In this document: positions 1 to 7,012 of the stretch, in pieces
How positions within the stretch are numbered: the first letter of the stretch is position 1
Layout of the letters: every line of letters begins with the position of its first letter
Source of the DNA: JACKCP01 sp051744925
GTDB lineage: Bacteria; Desulfobacterota; Desulfobacteria; Desulfobacterales; JACKCP01
Assembly (NCBI GenBank): GCA_051744925.1
Contig: JBNJDM010000052.1
Coordinates: 1-14,855, forward strand
Reading direction: 5' to 3'
DNA length: 14,855 nt
The notes under the pieces: generated by a model
Told to the model about the DNA's origin: nothing
Seen by the model: only the letters and a program-made list of their open reading frames with translations
The model's database searches: none
Position numbers and translations under genes: made by a program

Positions 1-144
1 ATTTTTAAACTCCGGTACAAACCAGCCTATAAAAACACCTGCAGCCATTGCTGAAAAAATCCACAAGGTTAAGTATCTGTCCAGGAATGACAGCTTTTTC
101 CCTGGTTTTTTCCGGATTTGTGAAGGACACACCTGATCATTCAT
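1..144 (-). CDS. ACR3-family arsenite efflux permease, N-terminal fragment
   Basis: Only the first 48 codons are present; the gene runs off the left edge of the window. Reading leftward from an ATG at 142-144, the protein has a basic, hydrophilic N-terminus and then the stretch LSFLDRYLTLWIFSAM, followed by a first membrane helix (about residues 24-43) ending in GWFVPEF. This 'xxRYLTLWI...G...P' start is typical of ACR3 (arsB-like) arsenite exporters, which are ten-helix inner-membrane carriers that expel As(III). A good ribosome binding site (AGGAG in the antisense of 151-158) precedes the start. It has its own likely promoter at 186-213. The upstream gene in the same direction is a TSUP permease, so two oxyanion-type exporters sit side by side. 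The family call rests on a short N-terminus and could be wrong for another ten-helix transporter of the same superfamily. Confidence 0.72.
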   Translation of the reverse strand, partial: MNDQVCPSQIRKKPGKKLSFLDRYLTLWIFSAMAAGVFIGWFVPEFKN

Positions 145-185
145 TGACAACTCTCCTGTTTATATATTTAGCTATTTAACTATGT

Positions 186-213
186 ATTTTATTTATTTTA
201 AGAAATTTGTCAA
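186..213 (-). promoter_or_regulatory. Candidate sigma-70 promoter of the arsenite exporter gene
   Basis: On the minus strand a perfect -35 TTGACA (213 to 208) is followed after 16 bp by TAAAAT (191 to 186). A start of transcription near 179 would leave a leader of about 35 nt before the ATG at 144. Just downstream, 168-183 holds two near-identical tandem octamers (TTAGCTAT, TTAACTAT), placed where a repressor such as ArsR could bind. That role is a guess. Confidence 0.5.
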
Positions 214-257
214 TACTATTAAAGTTTTTAAACATAAATTACATTACTATTTTTTTA

Positions 258-1202
258 TCATCCAAAAAAATTAGTGAAATATTTTCCTGCGGTAAACATT
301 ATAATAGCAGCAAGCATCCATTTAATTAGATTTGCAGGAACAAATTTTTGAACCCTTGCACCAAGATAAATTCCTGCAAGTCCGCCTATTCCGAATAGTG
401 CTCCTAAAAACCAGTCAGGAGCAACAGACATTTCAGGGTAAAGAGGTGCTATTGCAGAATAGAAAATTACTCCTGCAATTGAGGTAACAAAGGTTCCCAT
501 AAGTGCTGCACCGGCAACGACATAAACCGGAAGTCCGAAAAAGGCTATGAAAAAAGGTGCAATTATTGCTCCCCCGCCTATTCCGTATATGCCACCTATT
601 ATTCCTACAATGAAACTTAAGCTGAAAATTCCCGGAATAGATATATTAAATGTTTCTTCATAAAATTTAAAATTTAAATGTTTGAAGTTTATTTTTATAA
701 TTTCAACAGGCTTGAAATCTTTATTTTTTTTCTTTTTAATTTCTCCTTTTTTTATCATTTCCTGGAAGTGCTTTTCGCTTTCATTGCCAATTGTTTGTTT
801 ATTTTTAGCCTTAACAAGGTCTGTAATCATTTTTGCAGCAATATAAAAAAGAACAAGGCTTGCAAAAAGTTTAAAATTTTTAGGATCAGGAAGATAGATT
901 ATTCTGGTGACTGCACCAATAAAAACACCAGGAAGTGTTCCTGTTACTACAATTGTCACAAGTGGCCATACCATTCTTCCTTCTTTCCAGTATCTGTAAA
1001 CTCCTCCTGGAATAGCAACAATATTGAATACCTGGTTAGTTGCACTTACTGAGGGATTTGTATATCCAAGGAAAGTCATCTGGAAAGGTAAGAGAAGAAA
1101 TGCTCCTGAAACACCTCCCATGGAAGTAAAAAAAGAAATTATAAAGGCCACAAGAGGTGGAACCCACAGAGCGACTTCAATTCCTGCTGTTTGAAAAAAC
1201 AT
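258..1202 (-). CDS. TauE/SafE (TSUP) family permease, probable oxyanion exporter
   Basis: A 314-residue inner-membrane protein with two homologous halves, each opening with the glycine-rich family motif: SFFTSMGGVSG near residue 27 and GGIYGIGGGAIIAP near residue 203. About eight membrane segments are visible (roughly 12-34, 38-58, 80-100, 111-130, 190-221, 225-249, 264-283, 291-311). A lysine-rich hydrophilic loop (about 131-188, including KKGEIKKKKNK) separates the halves and is longer than in many family members. TSUP proteins move sulfur-type or similar oxyanions. The start at 1202 follows a clear AAGGAG (antisense of 1211-1216). The gene is divergent from a TunR-like regulator, and in sulfate reducers one group of TunR proteins has been described as repressors of TSUP genes. 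Export of molybdate or tungstate is therefore a reasonable inference; the sequence alone does not show substrate or direction. Confidence 0.87.
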   Translation of the reverse strand: MFFQTAGIEVALWVPPLVAFIISFFTSMGGVSGAFLLLPFQMTFLGYTNPSVSATNQVFNIVAIPGGVYRYWKEGRMVWPLVTIVVTGTLPGVFIGAVTRIIYLPDPKNFKLFASLVLFYIAAKMITDLVKAKNKQTIGNESEKHFQEMIKKGEIKKKKNKDFKPVEIIKINFKHLNFKFYEETFNISIPGIFSLSFIVGIIGGIYGIGGGAIIAPFFIAFFGLPVYVVAGAALMGTFVTSIAGVIFYSAIAPLYPEMSVAPDWFLGALFGIGGLAGIYLGARVQKFVPANLIKWMLAAIIMFTAGKYFTNFFG

Positions 1203-1225
1203 TTTGAGTTCTCCTTAGAAAAAAA

Positions 1226-1259
1226 TAGTATCACGAAAATAATTTTTATAGTGATACTA
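1226..1259. promoter_or_regulatory. Perfect inverted repeat, probable TunR operator
   Basis: TAGTATCAC (1226-1234) and GTGATACTA (1251-1259) are perfect 9-bp inverted arms separated by 16 bp, giving a 34-bp site. It lies in the 137-bp space between the TSUP permease and the TunR-like regulator. The right arm falls between the permease's -35 (TTGACA, antisense of 1271-1276) and its start, where a bound protein would block transcription. TunR proteins are reported to bind motifs of about 30 bp, which fits in size. Assignment to this regulator is inferred from position and symmetry. Confidence 0.72.
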
Positions 1260-1276
1260 ACCGGTTTTTATGTCAA
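1245..1276 (-). promoter_or_regulatory. Candidate promoter of the TSUP permease gene
   Basis: A perfect minus-strand -35 TTGACA (1276 to 1271) is present. The -10 is poorly resolved: CACTAT at 17 bp spacing, CTATAA at 19 and TATAAA at 20 all fall within 1245-1253. Whichever is used, the right arm of the inverted repeat lies inside the promoter. Confidence 0.45.
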
Positions 1277-1283
1277 GGAGATT

Positions 1284-1312
1284 TTGAATTTTTTAAAGTT
1301 GGTGTATATATC
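1284..1312 (+). promoter_or_regulatory. Candidate promoter of the TunR-like regulator gene
   Basis: TTGAAT (1284-1289), 17 bp, then TATATC (1307-1312). This would start transcription near 1320, about 20 nt before the ATG. The inverted repeat lies upstream of this promoter, so the regulator need not repress itself through that site. Confidence 0.4.
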
Positions 1313-1339
1313 TTTTATTAATTTAAAAAAGGTGGGGTT

Positions 1340-2392
1340 ATGAGTTTTGAAAACAGTAACAAAAGAATAGTTTTTGCACAGGATGATAAACACCTTGATT
1401 CAGCAAAGCTTTATATTCTTGAAGAGTCTTTCAGAACCTTTGTTAAAAGATCAACAAGAAAAGATGTAATACTTTCAAGAAAAAAGATTTTACTGGTTTT
1501 TCTTTTGATAAGATATACAGGTGCAAAGCTCAGCGAAGTTTTAAACTTTAATCCATTTAAAGATATTGACTGGAATAAATATGTTATAAGCTTTGATTCT
1601 AAAAATGATGAATCGGGTAAACCGAGAAAAGTCCAGGTTTCCAGAGTTCTTCTTGATGAAATTAAGAAATTTATTAATGAGTTTGATTTTGAAAAAAAAT
1701 ATGACAAACTAATTTTTCCGGATCCCGGTTTTGTAAGAAAGAAATTTTATGAAAGAGCTGAATACTGCGGTCTCAGCAAAAATCTATGCGGTCCGGAAGC
1801 TATAAGAAGGGCAAGGGCAATTGAACTTTTGAAAAGCGGAGTTCCTCTTCCGGCAGTTCAGGCTATTCTCGGACACTCAAACCCGGGGCTTACATCTTCT
1901 TTTGTTAGCTATTCAGAAGATGAAATCGAATTAATTGCAAAAAAATTTGCTGAAAAGGAATCCGGGAAAAAAACTAGTGCAAGAAACTCTTTTTTTGGAA
2001 AAATAACAAATGTTTTAAAGGGTTCAATTCAGTCAAAAATTGAAATTATTACAGATGAAGGCCATAAAATACAATCTGTAATAACAAACGAAAGTCTTCA
2101 AAAAATGGGGCTTGCAAAGGGGAGTATTGTTAGTGCAGAAGTCAAAGCTCCAATGGTTTTTGTAATTTCTGCCGACTCTGATTTTAGGTGCAGCGCTGAT
2201 AATAAATTTAAGGGGAAAGTAAAAAGAATTTCAAAGGGAGCCATTGCTTCTGAACTGATTGTAAGTATTTCAAAATTTACAGAACTTTGTTCGATTATTT
2301 CATCAGAGGAAGAAGTTTTTTTGTCTTTTAATGAAGAAAGCGATGTTTTTGTTTTTTTTAATTGTTTTGCTGTTGTGCTGAGTGTTGACTAA
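1340..2392 (+). CDS. tunR: TunR-like tungstate/molybdate-responsive regulator (recombinase fold plus two Mop domains)
   Basis: A 350-residue protein with a tyrosine-recombinase-like domain (about 46-205) followed by two Mop/TOBE oxyanion-binding modules (about 218-277 and 287-350). The recombinase landmarks are visible but the active site is lost. Box I reads TGAKLSE with K63 where the catalytic Arg should be. The HxxR motif is EAIR (E153, R156). LGHS is intact (177-180), and F188 stands where the nucleophilic Tyr should be. Only about 50 residues precede box I, so the separate N-terminal core-binding domain of XerC/D is missing or reduced. The first Mop domain is well conserved (ITNESLQKMGLAKG); the second is more degenerate. 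This is the published TunR architecture: XerC/D-like DNA-binding domain and ModE-like sensor, described as activators of modABC or repressors of TSUP genes. The divergent TSUP gene and the inverted repeat at 1226-1259 point to the repressor type. A ggtgggg ribosome site precedes the ATG. It is not a mobile-element integrase. Confidence 0.86.
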   Translation: MSFENSNKRIVFAQDDKHLDSAKLYILEESFRTFVKRSTRKDVILSRKKILLVFLLIRYTGAKLSEVLNFNPFKDIDWNKYVISFDSKNDESGKPRKVQVSRVLLDEIKKFINEFDFEKKYDKLIFPDPGFVRKKFYERAEYCGLSKNLCGPEAIRRARAIELLKSGVPLPAVQAILGHSNPGLTSSFVSYSEDEIELIAKKFAEKESGKKTSARNSFFGKITNVLKGSIQSKIEIITDEGHKIQSVITNESLQKMGLAKGSIVSAEVKAPMVFVISADSDFRCSADNKFKGKVKRISKGAIASELIVSISKFTELCSIISSEEEVFLSFNEESDVFVFFNCFAVVLSVD

Positions 2393-2466
2393 GTTCAGAA
2401 ATAGTTTGAAGCCAGGATTTTTACCGATTTTACTGAAAATATTAACTTTCAAATAAAATTTATATA

Positions 2467-4023
2467 ATGACCAAAAGTATTAAATGGAAAATAAAAGATC
2501 TTATCGACCTTGATTATCTTCTTTTTTTAAGAAGAAACAATACTTATAAAGTCTCAGACAGAGAGTTGTATCTGGATAAAATTGCTTCCTCAAAAGATTT
2601 TAAAGATCTGAATCCAGGTCAGAATAATCTTGTTTATTTATGGCTAAATGCAAAAAAAACTGAAATAAATGAATCATCTGATATATCAATGCCCGGAGAC
2701 TCATTTGAAGCAACAGTAAAGCTTATTATTTTTATATTTTTTTTACTTGCTTTTTTTACAGGACTTTTTGCAGCTTTTGCATTTTTGTCTTATTCAGGAT
2801 CTTCAGCTATTAATGTTTTTTATTATTTCGGCCTTTTTGCAGGGCTTCAGATTCTTTTTTTACCTTTTGCGATTATCCCTTTTTTGTTTGGAAGAAATAA
2901 AAATCTTTTAAAAAAATTCTCTTTTTTTTCTCCTTTATCAGGTCTTTTAAAAACTGTTTTTGAAAAGATTTATAAAAAGTTTTTTCAAAAGAGCGCAAAA
3001 TACAAATCAGATATTTTTTACTTTGATTTTAGAAAATACAGCAAGCCTTTATTCTGGCTTTTTTTTACAATATCACAGTCGGTTGCGGTTTTATTCAGCA
3101 CAGGAGTTTTGATTGGCACCATTATAAAGGTGGTCGGATCAGACCTTGCCTTTGGCTGGCAGACAACCTTAAATGCAGGACCTGAATATATTTTAAAGAT
3201 TGTCAATTTTATTTCAGCGCCCTGGGCATGGTTTGTTCCGGATTCTTTTACAGCTCCGTCCTTAGAACAGATTATCGGAAGTAAAATTGTTTTAAAGGAG
3301 GGAATGGCTTTACTTTCAACTTCTGATATGACTTCATGGTGGCCTTTTTTATGTTTTAGTGTACTTTTTTATGCTGTAATTCCAAGGCTTTTGATTATGA
3401 TGATTTCATATTGTTATTACAGCAAAACCCTTAAAAAATATCCACATGACAGTTCTGAATTAAGACAGCTTGCAAGATCCCTTACAAGGCCTGAAGTTAA
3501 TTTTAAAACAAAAAGTACAATTATAAAAAAAGATTCAAATAATACTGATGAGTTTATTATTGAAAATTCTTCCAAAAACAAAAAAGAATCATTCAGCGGC
3601 TCTTTTGCAGTAAAACTAATCCTTCCTGAAGATATATACAGTGAACAACTAATCGATTTTATAGATAACAATGCTGTGAAAAAATTCGGTAATCTTGATT
3701 TGCCTGTAATTAAATCAACAGGGTTTGCCCAGTTTGATGAGCCGGAATTAAGTAATAATCTTAAATTTGAAAACAATGATAAAGCTCTTGTTCTGATATG
3801 CTTTGAATCCTGGCAGCCTCCTGTAAAGCAGACTCTTGATTATATTAAAAATTTAAGAAATATTGCAGGAAAACACCTGGAAATTATGGTTGTTCTTATC
3901 GGAAAACCGGGTAAGGAAAACCTTTTTTCAAAAGTAGATGAAAATGATTTTAAATTGTGGAGTTCAAAAATTAAATCAATGAAAGATCCTTTTTTATCAA
4001 TTTTCAGTCTAAATCCTGAATAG
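2467..4023 (+). CDS. DUF2868 family membrane protein
   Basis: A 518-residue protein of unknown function. It has a soluble N-terminus (1-80), a first pair of membrane helices (about 83-108 and 114-141), a basic loop, a third helix (194-222), an extracytoplasmic stretch containing DLAFGWQTTL (227-235) and APWAWFVPDS (251-260), a fourth helix (291-317), and a soluble C-terminal region of about 200 residues. The aromatic 'AFGWQTTL' block after the third helix is what I recognise as the DUF2868 hallmark. The next gene follows after only 11 nt and encodes a DUF3482 GTPase; these two families commonly occur as neighbours, so they probably act as one membrane-GTPase unit. The start has no convincing ribosome site (AT-only leader). 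An in-frame stop at 2443-2445 allows no longer ATG/GTG/TTG start. Biochemical role unknown. Confidence 0.8.
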   Translation: MTKSIKWKIKDLIDLDYLLFLRRNNTYKVSDRELYLDKIASSKDFKDLNPGQNNLVYLWLNAKKTEINESSDISMPGDSFEATVKLIIFIFFLLAFFTGLFAAFAFLSYSGSSAINVFYYFGLFAGLQILFLPFAIIPFLFGRNKNLLKKFSFFSPLSGLLKTVFEKIYKKFFQKSAKYKSDIFYFDFRKYSKPLFWLFFTISQSVAVLFSTGVLIGTIIKVVGSDLAFGWQTTLNAGPEYILKIVNFISAPWAWFVPDSFTAPSLEQIIGSKIVLKEGMALLSTSDMTSWWPFLCFSVLFYAVIPRLLIMMISYCYYSKTLKKYPHDSSELRQLARSLTRPEVNFKTKSTIIKKDSNNTDEFIIENSSKNKKESFSGSFAVKLILPEDIYSEQLIDFIDNNAVKKFGNLDLPVIKSTGFAQFDEPELSNNLKFENNDKALVLICFESWQPPVKQTLDYIKNLRNIAGKHLEIMVVLIGKPGKENLFSKVDENDFKLWSSKIKSMKDPFLSIFSLNPE

Positions 4024-4034
4024 GAAAAGGTATT

Positions 4035-5474
4035 ATGGAAAAAATGAGTTTTGCTCAAAAAAAGGAAATACCTGTTTTTGCAATAGTTGGTCATCCCAAT
4101 GAAGGAAAATCATCAGTTGTTTCAACTCTTGCAGAAGACGATCAGGTAAGGATCAGCCCGTATCCTGGCGAAACTGTTGAATGTATGTCCTTTCCTGTTT
4201 TTATTGATAACAGTGAAATAATAAGATTTGTTGATACTCCGGGGTTTCAGAATCCGGGTAAAACCCTTTCATGGATGAATAATTTTAAAGGTAAAGATGC
4301 AGATATTTTAAATTTATTTATTAAGGAAAACCGTAATAACCCGGATTTTGAAGATGAGATAAAACTTCTTTCTCCAATTTCACAAGGTGCCTGTATAATC
4401 TATGTTGCTGATGGTTCAAGGCCTGTTAGAACCATAGATAAAATGGAGATGGAAATATTAAGACTTACAGGTCAGCCAAGAATGGCAGTCCTTAATATAA
4501 AGGAAAATGAAAAAACCTACCTTGATGACTGGAAAAGGGAATTTATAAAGCATTTTAATTCTGTGAGGGTTTTTAATGCACATACAGCAACATACAGGGA
4601 GCGAATAACACTTCTTGAATCTTTAAAAGCAATTCATCAGGACTGGCAGGAAGAAATAGGCCGTGTTGTTGATGCGTTTAAAAATGACTGGGACAAAAGG
4701 GCTGAAGAAGCTGCAGAATATATTGTATCTTTTTTAAAGAAGAGCATAAGTTTTAAAATTAAGAAATCTCTTTTTGATAAGTCCAAATCAGATGAATTGA
4801 AAAAAGAGCTTGTTGGATCTTATAAAAAAGAGCTTGTAAGTTTTGAGCAAGAAACCTGTAAAAAAATAAAAAAATTGTATAAACACAATATTTTTAACTA
4901 TTCTCTGCCTGATTATTCAATTTTAAATGAAGATTTATTTGATGAGAAAAATCTCGAAATTCTCGGGCTTAAATCGAGTCAGCTCGCAATTGCCGGCGGA
5001 GTTGCCGGAGGTATGATGGGTGCTGTTGCAGACGGAGCATTACACGGTATAAGTTTCGGGCTTTTTACTTCCATCGGGGGAGCAGCAGGTGCAGGTTATG
5101 CATGGTTTAATAAAAACAGAGTCGCAGATGTAAAGGTTGCAGGCATGAAAATAGGCAGTCTTAATATTACTGTTGGTCCATGCAGAAATATTCAGCTTTT
5201 TTATGTTCTAATGGACAGGATTCTTATTTATTATTCACATGCAATCAACTGGGCCCATGGAAAAAGGGAGAAAGAGTATTCTGAAAATAATGGTAATCCT
5301 GAAAAAATCGGTTTTTCTTTTCTGTTTGATAAAGAAAAAAGAAAAATATTTGATAAGTTTTTTAAACAGACTACAAAACCGGAGTCTGTAAAAAAAGAGA
5401 TTGTCCATGAAAAAGATGTGGTTTTTGAAATGAAAAATATTCTTCTTTCAATATCAGATGATTTGTTTTTATAA
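4035..5474 (+). CDS. DUF3482 family P-loop GTPase
   Basis: A 479-residue protein with an N-terminal Era/HSR1-type G domain. The P-loop is GHPNEGKSS (19-27), the switch II motif is DTPG (67-70), and the guanine-specificity region is degenerate: LNIKEN (153-158) replaces NKxD. The middle is helical and charged (about 205-285). A glycine/alanine-rich hydrophobic segment (317-357, with IAGGVAGGMMGA and SIGGAAGAGYAWF) may insert in or lie on the membrane. The C-terminus is soluble. DUF3482 is the C-terminal region that usually accompanies this G domain. The gene begins 11 nt after the DUF2868 stop, behind GAAAAGG, indicating shared transcription and likely translational coupling. The role is unknown; GTP hydrolysis is inferred from the P-loop and DTPG motifs. 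The weak G4 motif leaves nucleotide specificity open. Confidence 0.85.
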   Translation: MEKMSFAQKKEIPVFAIVGHPNEGKSSVVSTLAEDDQVRISPYPGETVECMSFPVFIDNSEIIRFVDTPGFQNPGKTLSWMNNFKGKDADILNLFIKENRNNPDFEDEIKLLSPISQGACIIYVADGSRPVRTIDKMEMEILRLTGQPRMAVLNIKENEKTYLDDWKREFIKHFNSVRVFNAHTATYRERITLLESLKAIHQDWQEEIGRVVDAFKNDWDKRAEEAAEYIVSFLKKSISFKIKKSLFDKSKSDELKKELVGSYKKELVSFEQETCKKIKKLYKHNIFNYSLPDYSILNEDLFDEKNLEILGLKSSQLAIAGGVAGGMMGAVADGALHGISFGLFTSIGGAAGAGYAWFNKNRVADVKVAGMKIGSLNITVGPCRNIQLFYVLMDRILIYYSHAINWAHGKREKEYSENNGNPEKIGFSFLFDKEKRKIFDKFFKQTTKPESVKKEIVHEKDVVFEMKNILLSISDDLFL

Positions 5475-5534
5475 ATAATTTGAACTGATAATAAAAAAAT
5501 AACCGTCTTAACATTAAAAAGAAACTAAGGGTTC

Positions 5535-6533
5535 ATGGGTATTATAAAAAAAATTTACATGGAATTTATAAGAGAACTGCTTATAAAAAGTTCTAAAATC
5601 AGTATGGAACTTTTTAAAGTTATGATTCCAATGACAGTGCTGACTAAAGTACTTGAACATTTCGGAGCTGTAGAATTTCTTGGCAGAGTGCTTGAACCTG
5701 TGATGTCTTTAATGGGGTTAAAAGGTGAGCTTGGGCTTGTATGGGCAGCTTCAATGATAACAAATATATACGGCGGATTAAGTGTTTTTGCAGGAGTATA
5801 TCCGGGTCTTGATTTAACCCGTGCAGATATAACTGTTCTTGGGCTTATTATTTTGGTTGCCCACTCTCTTCCTGTGGAGCTTGGAATAGCAAAAAAGGCA
5901 GGAGTCAAAGTTTTTCCAATGCTTGTTTTAAGGGTTGGCGCAGCCGTAATAATGGGGCTTATGGTTTCTTTTGTTTTTACAAAATTTAATCTTTTACAGG
6001 GGCAGGGAATACCTGTGTGGCAGCCTGAAAAATCTGTTGATCCTGATATTATTTCCTGGATTTATTCCCAGGGCACAAGTCTTTTTTATATATTTCTTAT
6101 AATTCTTACTTTAGTTATATTGATGGATATTCTTGAAAGACTTAAGATTATGGACTGGCTCACAAAGAAAATATCTGTTTTTATTTCTCCTCTGGGGATG
6201 ACAAAAAATGCAGGTTTTCTGGCTGTGACAGGTTTTACTCTGGGAATTAGCTATGGAGGAGGACTGATAATAAGTGAGGCTGAATCAGGCCGGCTTACAG
6301 AGAGGGAAGTCTTTTTTTCCCTTTCTCTTATGGGGCTTTCACACGGCATTATTGAAGATACTCTTTTGATGGCCGCAATAGGTGGAAGTCTTTGGGGGCT
6401 TCTTTTTGCAAGGATTTTATTATCTTTTATTTTTATCAGGATTATTGTTGCAGGAACTTCTTATCTTTCTGATAAAAACTTTTCAGCTTTGTTTATAGAG
6501 CAGAAAAAAAGGCCTCAACAAAATCAGTTATAG
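5535..6533 (+). CDS. Nucleoside recognition (Gate) domain membrane protein
   Basis: A 332-residue polytopic membrane protein built of two repeats of the Gate/nucleoside-recognition fold (about 25-150 and 183-305). Family-typical blocks are the 'ELFKVMIPMTVLTKVLE' entry helix, NIYGGLSVFAG (77-87), LVAHSLPVELGI (107-118), GFTLGISYGGGLI (233-245) and GLSHGIIEDTLL (267-278). Related Gate domains occur in SpmA/SpmB, YjiH-type proteins, concentrative nucleoside carriers and the permease part of FeoB, so transport is likely but the substrate cannot be read. The gene follows the GTPase gene by 60 nt in the same direction, with AAGGG before its ATG. No promoter is obvious in the gap, so it is probably the last gene of that operon. 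Two hairpins follow it. Confidence 0.8.
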   Translation: MGIIKKIYMEFIRELLIKSSKISMELFKVMIPMTVLTKVLEHFGAVEFLGRVLEPVMSLMGLKGELGLVWAASMITNIYGGLSVFAGVYPGLDLTRADITVLGLIILVAHSLPVELGIAKKAGVKVFPMLVLRVGAAVIMGLMVSFVFTKFNLLQGQGIPVWQPEKSVDPDIISWIYSQGTSLFYIFLIILTLVILMDILERLKIMDWLTKKISVFISPLGMTKNAGFLAVTGFTLGISYGGGLIISEAESGRLTEREVFFSLSLMGLSHGIIEDTLLMAAIGGSLWGLLFARILLSFIFIRIIVAGTSYLSDKNFSALFIEQKKRPQQNQL

Positions 6534-6573
6534 GCCTTGTATATCTTTTTAAAAACCGGGCAAAACCGGTTTT
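6509..6573. terminator. Two hairpins between convergent genes, probable bidirectional terminator
   Basis: The first hairpin pairs AAGGCCT (6509-6515, inside the end of the Gate-protein gene) with AGGCCTT (6532-6538); a T5 run follows 8 nt later. The second pairs AAAACCGG (6552-6559) with CCGGTTTT (6566-6573) over a 6-nt loop. Read leftward, the second stem ends in a run of five T, suiting termination of the FmdB-type gene at 6656. Read rightward the T run is mostly inside the stem. Confidence 0.6.
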
Positions 6574-6600
6574 AAATAAAAAATTGCAAAAAAAACTAAA

Positions 6601-6618
6601 TTTTTTGTTAAGCAACTA
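6601..6618. repeat. Copy 1 of a short intergenic repeat
   Basis: TTTTTTGTTAAGCAACTA here matches 17 of 18 bases of 14667-14684. Both copies are followed by TTTAAAA, with 4 extra bases in this copy. A shorter echo, TTTTGTTAAGCA, occurs at 6651-6662 over the end of the FmdB-type gene. Function unknown. Confidence 0.4.
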
Positions 6619-6655
6619 AATATTTAAAACCATTGGTTAATAAATCCGTATTTTG

Positions 6656-6898
6656 TTAAGCAGGGCCCGGTACGGTATAGGTTGTGCAGCTGCCTGAAGA
6701 ACAGGTTCTTTCCTGTTTCGAAGATGACTGTCCCGGCTGGGGCGAACCTGAAGATGCAATATTTCCTGAGCTTAATACTCTTTCAAAAGTCTGTGCACCG
6801 CAGTGAGAACACTTAATCTCTTCCTCATCATTTCCTGCTACCACAATAACTTCAAAAATTTCTTTGCATTCAAGACATCTGAATTCATAAATCGGCAT
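6656..6898 (-). CDS. FmdB-type zinc ribbon protein
   Basis: An 80-residue protein beginning MPIYEFRCLECKEIFE, the standard start of the FmdB/CxxC_CXXC_SSSS family. Four cysteines in two CxxC pairs (C8, C11; C30, C33) form a zinc ribbon within the first 45 residues. The C-terminal half is a serine/glycine-rich low-complexity tail with two more cysteines (C66 and C71 region). These small proteins are named after a putative formamidase-operon regulator, but their molecular role is unsettled. A strong AAGGAG precedes the ATG, and a TTGACA (antisense of 6945-6950) could be its -35. It is leftward and 114 bp downstream of the histidine kinase gene; it has no evident functional tie to it. Confidence 0.87.
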   Translation of the reverse strand: MPIYEFRCLECKEIFEVIVVAGNDEEEIKCSHCGAQTFERVLSSGNIASSGSPQPGQSSSKQERTCSSGSCTTYTVPGPA

Positions 6899-7012
6899 AA
6901 AAAACTCCTTTCTTTTTCTGACAGGTAAAACTTTTTTTATTGTATGTCAATAAAACAATTTATGCCAGAAAATTCAAATCAGTATAAATTCAGAGCAGAA
7001 TTTGAAAATATT

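Noticed and set aside
1340..2392. Phage or mobile-element integrase
   Set aside because: Catalytic Arg and Tyr are replaced, and two Mop domains follow; there are no att repeats, tRNA or phage genes. The architecture is that of a TunR regulator.
6986..7003. AAATTC/GAATTT hairpin after the histidine kinase gene as a terminator
   Set aside because: Only 6 A/T-rich base pairs and no T run in the direction of transcription.
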